Notes under the pieces: generated by a model | What the model was told of the DNA's origin: nothing | Seen by the model: only the letters and a program-made list of their open reading frames with translations | Databases searched by the model: none | Shown: positions 9,376 through 17,835 of the stretch, in pieces | How the letters are laid out: every line of letters begins with the position of its first letter | Numbering within the stretch: the stretch's first letter is position 1 | Program-made: the position numbers and the translations under genes | Assembly: GCF_009569385.1 (NCBI RefSeq) | Contig: NZ_WBOF01000003.1 | Span: 682,001-746,000, forward strand | Source of the DNA: Streptomyces kaniharaensis | GTDB taxonomy: Bacteria > Actinomycetota > Actinomycetes > Streptomycetales > Streptomycetaceae | Reading direction: 5' to 3' | Length of the DNA: 64,000 nucleotides

Positions 9376-9388
9376 GGCCGTCGGACCC
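9375..9388. promoter_or_regulatory. DosR-box-like site upstream of the devR-like gene
   Basis: GGGCCGTCGGACCC lies 66 bp before the ATG of the DevR-type regulator, so autoregulation is plausible. It is the window consensus with imperfect inner pairs. Confidence 0.6.
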
Positions 9389-9454
9389 CACTGGCCCCAC
9401 CCGGCATCCGGCACACTGCGATGAGATCTGTACGGCCATGAGCACGGAGCGGTG

Positions 9455-10153
9455 ATGGCGGACGACGCGGCGGCGGGCGCGGGCGACCCGGTGAAGGTGT
9501 TCCTCCTGGACGATCACGAGGTCGTACGACGAGGCGTGCACGACCTGCTGGACGCGGAGCCCGGCTTCACGGTGGTCGGCGAGGCCTCCACCGTGGCGCA
9601 GGCGCTCGCCCGCGTGCCGGCGCTCAGGCCGGACGTCGCGGTCCTGGACATGCGGCTGCCCGACGGCGACGGCGTGACGGTCTGCCGCGAACTGCGGTCC
9701 CGGATGCCCGAGTTGGCCTGCCTGATCCTCACGTCCTTCGACGACGAGGAGGCGCTGCTCGACTCGATCATGGCCGGCGCCGCCGGCTACGTCCTCAAGC
9801 AGATCAGCGGCACCGACCTCGTCTCGGCGGTCCGCACCGTGGCCTCCGGCCAGTCCATGCTCGACCCCGGTGCCGCCACCCGGCTGATGGCCAGACTGCG
9901 CGGCGAGGCCGCTCAGCAGCCGTCCGACGGCCCGCACCTCACCGACCGCGAGCGGGAAATCCTCGCCCTGGTCGGCGAGGGCCTGACCAACCGGCAGATC
10001 GGCCAGCGGCTCTATCTCGCCGAGAAGACCGTCAAGAACCACATCTCCCGCCTGCTCGCCAAACTCGGCGTGGAACGCCGAGTCCAGGCCGCCGTGATCG
10101 CCACCCAGGTACTATCGGGCCAGGACAACCCGGCGGCCCGCAGGACCGTCTGA
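9455..10153 (+). CDS. devR: DevR/DosR-type NarL-family response regulator
   Basis: A 232-residue two-component response regulator. The receiver domain has the acidic pair (FLLDDHE), the phospho-acceptor D65 in VAVLDMRLPDG, and the Thr/Lys switch residues (LILTS, GYVLK). The C-terminal LuxR/NarL helix-turn-helix (about 155-205) reads LTNRQIGQRLYLAEKTVKNH. From memory the whole protein aligns closely with M. tuberculosis DevR (DosR), including KVFLxDDHEVVRRG and LFLAEKTVKN-like stretches, and with OsdR of Streptomyces coelicolor. ATG 9455 is preferred to GTG 9452 because GGAG lies at 9446-9449. No histidine kinase is adjacent, so its DevS/OsdK-like partner must lie elsewhere. It is the likely regulator of the palindromes in this window. 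Confidence 0.9.
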   Translation: MADDAAAGAGDPVKVFLLDDHEVVRRGVHDLLDAEPGFTVVGEASTVAQALARVPALRPDVAVLDMRLPDGDGVTVCRELRSRMPELACLILTSFDDEEALLDSIMAGAAGYVLKQISGTDLVSAVRTVASGQSMLDPGAATRLMARLRGEAAQQPSDGPHLTDREREILALVGEGLTNRQIGQRLYLAEKTVKNHISRLLAKLGVERRVQAAVIATQVLSGQDNPAARRTV

Positions 10154-10206
10154 CCGGCACTCGCGCGTGCCGAAAGCGCGACGGCACGCACCGACTGCGA
10201 GCATGC

Positions 10207-10240
10207 CGGAGGGCCACCGCCTGCGGGCGGTGGCCCTCCG
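10207..10240 (+). terminator. Strong hairpin terminator after the devR-like gene
   Basis: A perfect 15-bp stem (CGGAGGGCCACCGCC, 10207-10221, pairing with 10226-10240) closes a 4-nt TGCG loop 54 bp after the devR stop codon. No T-tract follows, which is usual for actinobacterial terminators. Confidence 0.75.
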
Positions 10241-10555
10241 ACCTTTCCGCCCGAGCCGTCGCCGACGCGGTTCGAGGCGGGCGAAAGGCCGCTGCACCGC
10301 CCCTGCTCGGGTCCGGCTGAAGCGGAGGGAGATATCCCCCCGTGGCCAGTTCAGCTGGGCATGGAGCCCCGCCGACCACCGCCACCCTGCTATCCAGCAC
10401 AAGGCCTTGTGGATCGACAGCGCCCCAAATGAGGACAGCCGCATACCGGACCGGCCGGCCAAGTCCACACTCTTCGGCGATGAGCCGACATATCGCTGGC
10501 TGGAGCTCAGCCTCGGCAGTGGTCCGAGCGCTTGGCCAGTCTCACCAAGAAACCT
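10241..10555. other. Intergenic region, nothing recognised
   Basis: About 315 bp between the devR terminator and the 3' end of the convergent HTH-PPOX gene. GC is somewhat lower near 10380-10560. No ORF, RNA or repeat could be supported. Confidence 0.5.
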
Positions 10556-11146
10556 TCACGCCGTAGCGATCCGGCGGCCGGTGACCTCGTCGGGCCGGAC
10601 CCGCACCCACAGTGGCCGGGAGCCACCGGCCCATGGTGTCGTGCCGGGCAGCGCCGAGAGTCGCTGCTCCTCGTCCAGGTCGTCGACGTGGTGGGCCTCG
10701 CCGAGGATGAGGACGCTCCAGCCACGGCTCCGACGTTCATCGATGTGATCCACCTGGAAGGAGACCGGCGAGCCCTCGGACGGGGCTGCGGCGCCCCCGG
10801 GAGCCGTGCGGTAGACGACCGTTCCGGCGTCCACCGCGTAGTTGACCGGGAGCACCAACGGCCCCGGCTGGACGGGGAGACCGACCCGGCCGACACCGTG
10901 GGTGCCGATCAGCTCCCAGCACTGCGGCTCGGTGAGGTGGAGCAGCATCGGGCGCGGGCCGGGCTCCGTCTGCTCTGGTTCCGCCTGCCCCGGTGTGGCA
11001 TCGGGGCGCCGACCCGACAGCAACTCCGGCCAGGCCATCCCGAGCACGGCGGCAATCCGGACGAACCCCGGCGGGTCGAACTCCGGTCCGGCCCGCAGGA
11101 GTTGGCGCAGGTAGGCCGGCGCCATGGCCGCCCGGTGGGCCAGCAT
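10556..11146 (-). CDS. HTH-PPOX (pyridoxamine 5'-phosphate oxidase-like) protein, apparent 5' frameshift
   Basis: The PPOX-fold flavin-binding domain covers about residues 65-195 (GVGRVGLPVQPGPLVLPVNY, VSFQVDHID, GWSVLILGEAHHV). An XRE-like helix-turn-helix precedes it, as in the paralogue at 48949-49647. The first in-frame ATG (11146) cuts into the HTH. The same frame codes for DPGDIARRVVQRRDHLGL just upstream, matching the paralogue's DPGDLGRRVAQRRAQLGL, but reaches a TGA at 11224 with no start codon between. An ATG at 11225 with a good GAGGAGG site lies one base out of frame. So the natural gene very probably began at 11225 and carries a 1-nt frameshift, real or a sequencing error. Confidence 0.75.
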   Translation of the reverse strand: MLAHRAAMAPAYLRQLLRAGPEFDPPGFVRIAAVLGMAWPELLSGRRPDATPGQAEPEQTEPGPRPMLLHLTEPQCWELIGTHGVGRVGLPVQPGPLVLPVNYAVDAGTVVYRTAPGGAAAPSEGSPVSFQVDHIDERRSRGWSVLILGEAHHVDDLDEEQRLSALPGTTPWAGGSRPLWVRVRPDEVTGRRIATA

Positions 11147-11269
11147 CTGGTCGCTCAGGCCGAGATGGTCACGGCGCTGGACGACGCGGCGGGCGATGTC
11201 GCCGGGGTCGAAAGCGGTCCGTCATGGTGCACCTTCCTCCTCACGTCATCGAGCACGTTCACGCCCCTG

Positions 11270-11872
11270 TCAGGCCGGGGCCGTGAGGCGGAGTTCGACG
11301 CCCACCACGCCCGGCACGGACCGCACCAGCCGCTCCAGGACGGGCGCGGTGACGGCGTCGGGCAGGTCGCCGGACAGGGTGATGCGTCCGTCCGTGGACC
11401 GCACGTCGATGCCCACCGGCGCCGCCGGGCCGAGGGTGGCGGTCAGTTCGAAGCGGACCCGATCGGCGAGCTCGCGGTCGTCCTCCAGATAGACCTTGAG
11501 GAGGTCGCCCCGGCTGACGATGCCCACCAGGTAGTCCTCCTCGTCCACGACCGGAAGCCGCTTGAGGTGCCCGCGGGCCATCGCCCGGGCGGCCTCGTTG
11601 ATCGGGCTGCCGGGGTGCACGGTGACCGCCGGGACGGACATCATCCGCCCGGCCGTCAGGGCTTCGGCCCGCTCGCCGTCCCGGTCCCGGGCGGTGAGCA
11701 GGTCGGCCTCGGAGACCACGCCGATGACCCGGCCGTCGCCGGTCAGCACGGGCACCGCGCTGACCTGCCAGCGTTGCAGGGTCTCGGCGATCTCACGGAA
11801 GTCCGCGTCGCGGCCGACCGCCACCACCGCGTGGGTCATGACGTCGCCGACGGTGCTCGGTGTGCGGGTCAT
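11270..11872 (-). CDS. CBS-pair and BON domain protein
   Basis: A 200-residue cytosolic protein with two CBS motifs (VGDVMTHAVVAVGRDADF near the start; GRMMSVPAVTVHPGSPI in the middle, each ending in a VGVVSEADLL/VGIVSRGDLL strand) and a C-terminal BON-like domain (about 135-198). CBS pairs usually sense adenine nucleotides; with BON the family is linked to stress responses, but its exact role is unknown. The next gene upstream is a 234-residue paralogue whose stop is 10 bp away, so the two form an operon probably driven from the box at 12641-12655. Confidence 0.88.
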   Translation of the reverse strand: MTRTPSTVGDVMTHAVVAVGRDADFREIAETLQRWQVSAVPVLTGDGRVIGVVSEADLLTARDRDGERAEALTAGRMMSVPAVTVHPGSPINEAARAMARGHLKRLPVVDEEDYLVGIVSRGDLLKVYLEDDRELADRVRFELTATLGPAAPVGIDVRSTDGRITLSGDLPDAVTAPVLERLVRSVPGVVGVELRLTAPA

Positions 11873-11882
11873 GGCTGGCCTC

Positions 11883-12587
11883 CTACGATGCCGCGCGGTA
11901 GGCGCGGGGGTGTTCCAGGTCCGGGCTGGTGTCGTCCTCGGCCCAGTCGAGGGTGTGGTGGACGGCTACCACGCCGTCCACGGCGCGGCACAGCTGCTCG
12001 GTGATCGGGATCAGGCTGCGACGGGGCAACCGCCCCTCCAGCGTGACCACGCCCTCGGTCACCGCCACCTGAACGTCGCCGGGAGCGAGCCAGAGGGTCT
12101 GGCCGAGCACGTCGTGGTTGATCTCGTCCCGGATGGCCGCGTCGTGGCGCAGGAAGACCTGGAGCAGGTCCCGCCGGCTGACGATGCCGACCACGCGGCC
12201 GATCTCGTCGACCACGGGCAGCCGCTTGACCTTGTGCTTGTCCATGGCGCGGGCGGCCTCGGGCACCGACCAGCCCGGGCGGGCGGTGACGGCGGGGCTG
12301 GTCATCAGCCCCCCGGCGGTCTCGGCCTCGGCACGGGCACGGTCCTTGGCGTCCAGCCAGCGTCCCGGGAAGCGGCCCTCCGGGTCGGGCAGGACGGCCT
12401 CCTTGCGGAGCAGATCGGCCTCCGAGACCATGCCGAGCGGCCGGCCCTGGTCGTCGATCACCGGGATGGCGGTGATGTCGTTGCGGTGGAACAGCGCCGC
12501 GATCTCCTTGAACGGCGTGTCGGGCCGGGCGGTGACGACCTCACGGGTCATCACGTCATTGACGCTGCGGTGCTGCATCGTCCTCAC
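11883..12587 (-). CDS. CBS-pair and BON domain protein
   Basis: A 234-residue protein starting MQHRSVNDVMTREVVTARP with two CBS motifs (LGMVSEADLLRKE; VGIVSRRDLLQVF) and a C-terminal BON domain (DVQVAVTEGVVTLEGRLPRRS). It is very similar to the CBS-BON gene at 26640 (VRDVMTRDVVVAHRETTFKE), indicating duplication within the island. It is the first gene of a two-gene minus-strand operon. The box at 12641-12655 lies 53 bp before its start. Confidence 0.9.
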   Translation of the reverse strand: MRTMQHRSVNDVMTREVVTARPDTPFKEIAALFHRNDITAIPVIDDQGRPLGMVSEADLLRKEAVLPDPEGRFPGRWLDAKDRARAEAETAGGLMTSPAVTARPGWSVPEAARAMDKHKVKRLPVVDEIGRVVGIVSRRDLLQVFLRHDAAIRDEINHDVLGQTLWLAPGDVQVAVTEGVVTLEGRLPRRSLIPITEQLCRAVDGVVAVHHTLDWAEDDTSPDLEHPRAYRAAS

Positions 12588-12640
12588 TCCTCCTCGGATG
12601 GTCCCGTCTTTACTGTCCGACCACCGGAGGCCGCCGGACA

Positions 12641-12655
12641 GGGCCGGACGGTCCC
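12641..12655. promoter_or_regulatory. DosR-box-like site (for the CBS-BON operon)
   Basis: GGGCCGGACGGTCCC, a 15-bp variant of the window palindrome, 53 bp upstream of the minus-strand CBS-BON start at 12587. Confidence 0.55.
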
Positions 12656-12663
12656 TACCGCCT

Positions 12664-12678
12664 GGGCCGGTCCGGCCC
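12664..12678. promoter_or_regulatory. DosR-box-like site (for the MBL-fold gene)
   Basis: GGGCCGGTCCGGCCC is a perfect palindrome around a single T, 61 bp upstream of the plus-strand start at 12740. It lies 8 bp from the previous box, so the two divergent genes may each have their own site. Confidence 0.55.
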
Positions 12679-12739
12679 AGGACAGCGCGGCCGGGCGGCG
12701 CGACGATGGGAGGGACCTCGACCCGTGCTGGAGGCGGCC

Positions 12740-14164
12740 ATGACGACGGACACCGGCGAGCCCCGACCGCAGCCCCGACCGGGCCTGCTGACCTTCCTGG
12801 GCGGCGTGGGCACCGTCACCGGCAGCAAGTTCCTGGTCGAGACGGACCACGCCCGCCTGATGATCGACTGCGGCCTGTTCCAGGGCCTGGCCGAGCTGCG
12901 CCGCCGCAACCGCCGCCCGTTGCCGCTCGACCCCGCCGACGTCCGGGCCGTCGTGCTCACCCACGCACACCTCGACCACTGCGGCTACCTGCCCCGGCTG
13001 GTCCGCGACGGCTTCCGCGGGCCGGTGCTCACCACCCCCGACACCGCCCGGATCGCCGAGCTGATCCTGCGCGACAGCGCCCACCTGCTGCGCGAGGAGG
13101 CGGACCACGCCAACGAGCACGGCTGGTCCAAACACCGGCCCGCCCAGCCTCTCTACGACGACGAGGACGTCGAGAACACGCTGCGGATGTTCGACCCCGT
13201 CCCGCTGGACACCGACGTCGAGATCACCGCCGGCATCGTCCTCCGGCTGCACCGCGCCGGACACATCCTCGGCTCCGCCTGGGCCCACGTGGTACTTGAG
13301 GACGGCCGCACCATCGCCGCCAGCGGCGACCTCGGTCGCCCCGTCCACCCGCTGCTGCGCCCGCCCGAGCCGTTCACCGGCGCCGACGTGCTGCTCATGG
13401 AGTCCACGTACGGCCACCGGCACCACGAGGAGACGGCCGCCCGCGAGTGGTTCGCCCGTGCGCTGGAACGTACCCTCGCCCGCGGCGGCACCGTCGTCAT
13501 CCCCTCCTTCGCCGTCGATCGCACCGAGGTCGTCCTGCACCAGCTGACCGAGCTGCGCCGGACAGGCCGGCTGCCCGCCAACGTGCCCGTGTACGTGGAC
13601 AGCCCGATGGCGCTCGCCACCCTCCAGATCTACCGGGAGGCCTTCGCCACCGCCTCCGACCAGCTGCGCCCCGACGTCCTCGCTCAGGGCCCGACCGCCC
13701 TCGACCCGGAACCGTTCACGCTGATCCACTCGCTCCAGGACTCACTCGCCCTCGACCGTGCCCACAGCCCCGCCGTCATCGTCTCCGCCTCCGGCATGGC
13801 CACCGGCGGCCGCGTCGTCCACCACCTGCGCCGCCTGCTCCCCGACGCCCGCAACACCGTCGTCGTGGTCGGTTACGCCGCCGAGGGCACCCGCGCCCGG
13901 GATCTGGTGGACGGCGCCCGCACGCTGAAGATGTACGGGACGTACGTGCCGGTGCGGGCCGAGGTCGTCAACGTCCCCGCCTTCTCCGCGCACGCCGACG
14001 CCGCCGAGATCATCGACTGGCTCCGTGCGGCCCCGCCGCCGAGTGCGGTCTACCTCGTCCACGGCGAGCCGGAGGGCTCCCAGGCGCTGCGCGACCGGAT
14101 CGACCGCGAACTCGGCTGGACGGCCGTGGTCCCGCGCTCGGGCGAGCGGGTGCTGATCCGCTGA
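12740..14164 (+). CDS. MBL-fold/beta-CASP metallo-hydrolase (predicted RNase)
   Basis: A 474-residue CPSF-like exonuclease-type protein. The metallo-beta-lactamase motif THAHLDH (residues 74-80) is followed by AGHILGSA, SGDLGR, the STYG segment near 217 and the C-terminal SAHADAAE and VYLVHGE motifs that define the MBL/beta-CASP RNA-processing family. ATG 12740 follows GGAGG; a GTG 15 bp earlier is less well placed. It is divergent from the CBS-BON operon and shares its regulatory region. An RNA-degrading role in slowing gene expression during dormancy is possible but inferred. Confidence 0.88.
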   Translation: MTTDTGEPRPQPRPGLLTFLGGVGTVTGSKFLVETDHARLMIDCGLFQGLAELRRRNRRPLPLDPADVRAVVLTHAHLDHCGYLPRLVRDGFRGPVLTTPDTARIAELILRDSAHLLREEADHANEHGWSKHRPAQPLYDDEDVENTLRMFDPVPLDTDVEITAGIVLRLHRAGHILGSAWAHVVLEDGRTIAASGDLGRPVHPLLRPPEPFTGADVLLMESTYGHRHHEETAAREWFARALERTLARGGTVVIPSFAVDRTEVVLHQLTELRRTGRLPANVPVYVDSPMALATLQIYREAFATASDQLRPDVLAQGPTALDPEPFTLIHSLQDSLALDRAHSPAVIVSASGMATGGRVVHHLRRLLPDARNTVVVVGYAAEGTRARDLVDGARTLKMYGTYVPVRAEVVNVPAFSAHADAAEIIDWLRAAPPPSAVYLVHGEPEGSQALRDRIDRELGWTAVVPRSGERVLIR

Positions 14165-14166
14165 CG

Positions 14167-14892
14167 TCAGGCAGGTGACGGTGGCTCGGTGTCGTCGAGG
14201 TCCCAGGTGAGGTGGTCGGCGAGGCCGGTGAGGCCGTCGATGCGGGCGATCTGGAGGCAGAGGGCGGCGGCGTCACTGCGGGTGCGGGTGCGGCCGCTCA
14301 CCGAGACCACTCCGCGTTCGCAGCGGACGTGCAGCGAGCCGGGGAAAACGGCGCTTCCGGGAGTCAGGGCGAGCGCCAGCGCCTCGGAGCGGATCGCCTC
14401 GTCCTCGCGGCGCAGCGCGTCGAGCAGATCGTGCGAGGAGAGCAGGCCCGTCAGCCGACCATCGCCGTCCACGACGGGCAGGTGGTGCAGGGAGTGCTCG
14501 GTCACCAGGGCCACCGCCTCGGTGACGCTCGTGTCCTCCGTGACGGTGACGGCTGGGGTGGCCATGAGGTCGCGGGCGAGCAGTTCGCCCTTGGTGTCCT
14601 CCTCGGCATAGGCGGCGAGGAGGTCGGAGGCGGCGACCACGCCGGTGACCGTGCCGTCCACCGACACCACGGGCACGATGCCGCGCCGCGAGGCGCTCAG
14701 TACGGCGGCGACGGTGGCGAAGTCGGTGCCGGGGGTGACGGCGACTGCTGGGTGGGGGCGCCTCCCGGCCGAAGGCTGGGGGAAGCTCATGCAGTCGCGG
14801 ACCCGGATGCGGCCGGGGGCCCGGTCGGGCTCGGACGCCGGGAATGTGTCGGCCGCCGTGCCGTCGAGGATGCTGTGCTTCACCGTGTTCAC
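14167..14892 (-). CDS. CBS-pair protein with C-terminal BON-like domain
   Basis: A 241-residue protein with two CBS motifs (GIVPVVSVDGTVTGVVAASD; HLPVVDGDGRLTGLLSSHD) and a C-terminal BON-like region (LHVRCERGVVSVSGRTRTRS). It starts at GTG 14892, overlapping the stop of the acyl-CoA synthetase gene as GTGA, so it is translationally coupled to it. GTG 14883 is an alternative. The coupling suggests it may sense nucleotide or CoA-ester state for that enzyme; this is inference. The gene is convergent with the MBL-fold gene, with 2 bp between the stops. Confidence 0.86.
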   Translation of the reverse strand: MNTVKHSILDGTAADTFPASEPDRAPGRIRVRDCMSFPQPSAGRRPHPAVAVTPGTDFATVAAVLSASRRGIVPVVSVDGTVTGVVAASDLLAAYAEEDTKGELLARDLMATPAVTVTEDTSVTEAVALVTEHSLHHLPVVDGDGRLTGLLSSHDLLDALRREDEAIRSEALALALTPGSAVFPGSLHVRCERGVVSVSGRTRTRSDAAALCLQIARIDGLTGLADHLTWDLDDTEPPSPA

Positions 14893-17612
14893 TTCCCCTC
14901 GGCGGCCGCCGGGCGCCGGAGCCGTCGCAGGTAGGGGTCGAAGGAGGGACGCGGTTCGAGGCGGACCCGGGCGTCCACGCAGACCGCGCCGTCGGGCCGG
15001 ACGATGACGGGGTTGAGGTCGGCCTCGGCGAGCTCGGGGAAGTCGTCGGCGAGCCGGGACAGCCGGGCGAGGACGGACCGCACGGCGGCCAGGTCGACGG
15101 CCGGACCGCCATTGTGCCCGAACAGCAGTGGTGCGCTGCGGAGTTCGGCAACCATCGTGGTCAGGTCGCGCTCGCTCAGCGGGGCGAGCCGGGCCACCCG
15201 GTCGGCCAGGACCTCGGTGGCGGTGCCGCCCAGGCCGAGGACGACGAGCGGGCCGAAGACCCGGTCCTGGACCACGCCGGCCAGCAGTTCCAGCCCGGGC
15301 GCGGCCATCGGCTGGACCACCGCTCCGGCCAGTTCCGTGCCGAAGCGCCGGGTGAACTCGCGGTAGGCGGAGCGCACTTCGGCGTCCGTGGCGAGGCCCG
15401 TGCGGACGGCGCCCACCGCGCTCTTGTGCACCTGGCCGGGCCAGTACGCCTTCAGAGCCACCTTTCCCTCGTGCCCGAGCCTGCGCAGCCCGGCGGCGGT
15501 GACGACCGTCATGTGTTCGTCGCGGGCCCACACGGACGTGGTCAGCGGCAGGCCGTAGCCCTCCAGCAGGTCGGCGGTGGACAGCGGGTCGAGCCAGCCG
15601 CCCTCGGGATGGGCGGTGAGGTAGCCGTCCACCAGGCTGCGGGCGGTGCGCCGGTCGCAGTCCGGGGCGTCGGCCGGTACGGACAGAGGCTCGGCGAGCC
15701 AGCGGGCGCGGTCCTGGGCGTGGCCGAGGGCGCGGGCGGCGGCGACGGTGTCCGAGTAGACCGGAAGCGCGCCGCCGTCGGCGCAGGTGAGGTAGCGGAC
15801 GGGCACCTGCTGGTCGAGCAGCACGGCGGCGACCGGGACGCGGCGGCCGGCCGGGCCGTCCAGCAGGGCGCGCAGCGGATCCTGTTCCGGGGTGGCGCAG
15901 AGCGCCGTCGGCACCAGGCACACCAGGACGGCGTCGACGGCTGGTTCACCCTCCAACGCCTGTAGGAAGCGGGCCAGTTCGGCGGGGCGCACGGCTGCCG
16001 TGGTGTCCACCGGGTTTCGTATGGAGGCTCCGTCTGGGAGCAACGCCGCCAGGCGCTGCGGGAGTTCGGGCAGCACCAAGCCGGCTTCCGCGCAGGCGTC
16101 CGCGGCCAGGATGCCGATGCCGCCGGCGTTGGACACCACGGCGACCGCGCCGCGCGGAGCCGGCAGCGGCTGGGCGTGCAACAGCGCGGCGGCCTCGACG
16201 AGTTCGTCGATGCTGTGGGTCGCCGTGATGCCCGCCTGCCGGAACAGCGCCTCCCGGGTGACGGTGCGGGTGGCGGCGGCCGCGGTGTGCGAGGCGGCGC
16301 CGCGGCGGCCGGCGGTCGAGCGCCCGGCGTCGACGGTGAGCACCGGGATCGTGCGGGTGACGCGGCGGGCGGTGCGGGCGAAGGCGCGCGGGTTGCCGAA
16401 GGACTCCAGGTGGAGCAGAGCGAGATCGGTGCGGCCGTCCGCCTCCCACCACTGGAGCAGGTCGTCGCCGCTGACGTCGTACTTGTCGCCGAGCGAGACG
16501 AAGCTCGACACCCCGACGCCCAGCCAGGTCAGCCGTTCCAGCAGGGCGATCCCGACGCCGCCGCTCTGGACGGCGACCCCGGCGGTCCCGGGTTTCGGGA
16601 ACGCCCCGCCGAACTCGGCGTCCAGCCGGACGGCGGGATCGGCCTGGGCCAGGCCGAGGCTGTTCGGGCCGACCAGGCGCATGCTGTGCCGGCGGCAGGC
16701 GCGCATCAGTCGCCGTGCGTCCTGCGGGCCGAGCCCGGAGGTGAGTACCACCAGCGCCCGGACCCCGGCGTCGCCGCACTCCTCGGCTACCTCCCCCACC
16801 GCCGCGGCCGGGACGGCCAGCACGGCGAGGTCCGGCACGGCGGGCAGCGCGGCGACGGACGGGTAGGCGGGCTCGCCGTCGATCTCCTCGGCCCGCGGGT
16901 TGACCGCCCAGACCGCGCCGGTGAAGCCGCCCCGCCGGATCTTCCCGAGGACGGTCCGCCCGACCGACCCCTCCCGGCGGGATGCCCCGACCACCGCGAC
17001 CGAGGCCGGACGCAGCAGCGCCGCCAGGCTGGCCACGTCGGCGCGACGCCCTCGTTCGTCCACCGCCGTGCGGTAGCGCTCGTCCGCCTCGTCCAGCGGC
17101 ACCCGGATCCTGACCTCGCCCTGTGCGAAGCGGCGCTGGACGGGCAGGCCGAGGTCGGCGAAGACCCGGTGGACGGCCCGGTTGCCGCTCAGGGTGTCGG
17201 CCTCGAAGAAACGGATGCCGACGGCCCGGGCGGTGTGCACGAGGTGTTCCAGCAGCAGGGTGGCCACGCCCCGGTGGTGCCACCGGTCGGCCACCGCCAG
17301 CGCCAGCTCCGCCGTCTCCGGCGGGTCCTCCAGTCGTTCGCAGTCCGCCTCGCCGACCAGTTCCTCCCCCGCCCAGGCGCCGAGCGCCAGCAGCCCGGTC
17401 CTCGGAGGCCCGCAGAGTCGGTCGGCGGCCTGTCCCGGCGCGTTGCGACTGACCCCGAAGAACCGCATCCGGCGGCTCGCCTCGGACATCCCCTCGGTGT
17501 GGAGGTCCAGGACCGCCTGGTGGTCCTGCGGGCCGAGCGGCCGGATCCCGATCGTGGTGCCGTCGGCCAGCAGGGCCTCGGCGGTGGTCTGCGGCGGGTG
17601 GACGGTGGACAT
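14889..17612 (-). CDS. GNAT acetyltransferase fused to an NDP-forming acyl-CoA synthetase (Pat-like)
   Basis: A 907-residue fusion. Residues 1-170 form a GNAT domain (HHRGVATLLLEHLV acetyl-CoA loop). About 195-300 is a CoA-binding Rossmann domain (RPASVAVVGASRREGSVG). 300-650 is the succinyl-CoA-ligase-like part with the probable phosphohistidine H442 in GAASHT. About 690-900 is an ATP-grasp domain. The order GNAT first is the reverse of E. coli PatZ, where GNAT is C-terminal. Enzymes of this kind acetylate lysines (for example on acetyl-CoA synthetase) or make acyl-CoA with ADP release. ATG 17612 has GAGGAG upstream, and a perfect box lies 65 bp before it. Confidence 0.87.
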   Translation of the reverse strand: MSTVHPPQTTAEALLADGTTIGIRPLGPQDHQAVLDLHTEGMSEASRRMRFFGVSRNAPGQAADRLCGPPRTGLLALGAWAGEELVGEADCERLEDPPETAELALAVADRWHHRGVATLLLEHLVHTARAVGIRFFEADTLSGNRAVHRVFADLGLPVQRRFAQGEVRIRVPLDEADERYRTAVDERGRRADVASLAALLRPASVAVVGASRREGSVGRTVLGKIRRGGFTGAVWAVNPRAEEIDGEPAYPSVAALPAVPDLAVLAVPAAAVGEVAEECGDAGVRALVVLTSGLGPQDARRLMRACRRHSMRLVGPNSLGLAQADPAVRLDAEFGGAFPKPGTAGVAVQSGGVGIALLERLTWLGVGVSSFVSLGDKYDVSGDDLLQWWEADGRTDLALLHLESFGNPRAFARTARRVTRTIPVLTVDAGRSTAGRRGAASHTAAAATRTVTREALFRQAGITATHSIDELVEAAALLHAQPLPAPRGAVAVVSNAGGIGILAADACAEAGLVLPELPQRLAALLPDGASIRNPVDTTAAVRPAELARFLQALEGEPAVDAVLVCLVPTALCATPEQDPLRALLDGPAGRRVPVAAVLLDQQVPVRYLTCADGGALPVYSDTVAAARALGHAQDRARWLAEPLSVPADAPDCDRRTARSLVDGYLTAHPEGGWLDPLSTADLLEGYGLPLTTSVWARDEHMTVVTAAGLRRLGHEGKVALKAYWPGQVHKSAVGAVRTGLATDAEVRSAYREFTRRFGTELAGAVVQPMAAPGLELLAGVVQDRVFGPLVVLGLGGTATEVLADRVARLAPLSERDLTTMVAELRSAPLLFGHNGGPAVDLAAVRSVLARLSRLADDFPELAEADLNPVIVRPDGAVCVDARVRLEPRPSFDPYLRRLRRPAAAEGK

Positions 17613-17677
17613 GGCGCAACTCCTCGGCCGTCGCCGTTCTGCTCCTCCAGCCTCCGACCCCGTCGTTCACGAGGGGA

Positions 17678-17691
17678 GGGCCGACCGGCCC
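17678..17691. promoter_or_regulatory. DosR-box-like perfect palindrome
   Basis: GGGCCGACCGGCCC, a perfect inverted repeat around AC. It is 65 bp before the minus-strand synthetase start (17612) and 144 bp before the plus-strand GH65 start (17836). Confidence 0.65.
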
Positions 17692-17835
17692 CGCCCGCAC
17701 CGCCGATGGGGGTACCCGCCCCCAGGACGAAGGCCGCGCCGCCCCGCCCCCGCATAGAGCCGGCGGATGGCGGCGAGCGGCCCGGCGGCGCGGTGCGCAG
17801 ACTGGAGTCAGGCCGGTCGGCACGGAGGTCACGAG

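Noticed and set aside
10167..10748. A 193-codon plus-strand frame after the devR-like gene
   Set aside because: It begins next to the terminator hairpin, is Arg/Pro/Ser-rich, and overlaps the convergent HTH-PPOX gene antisense.
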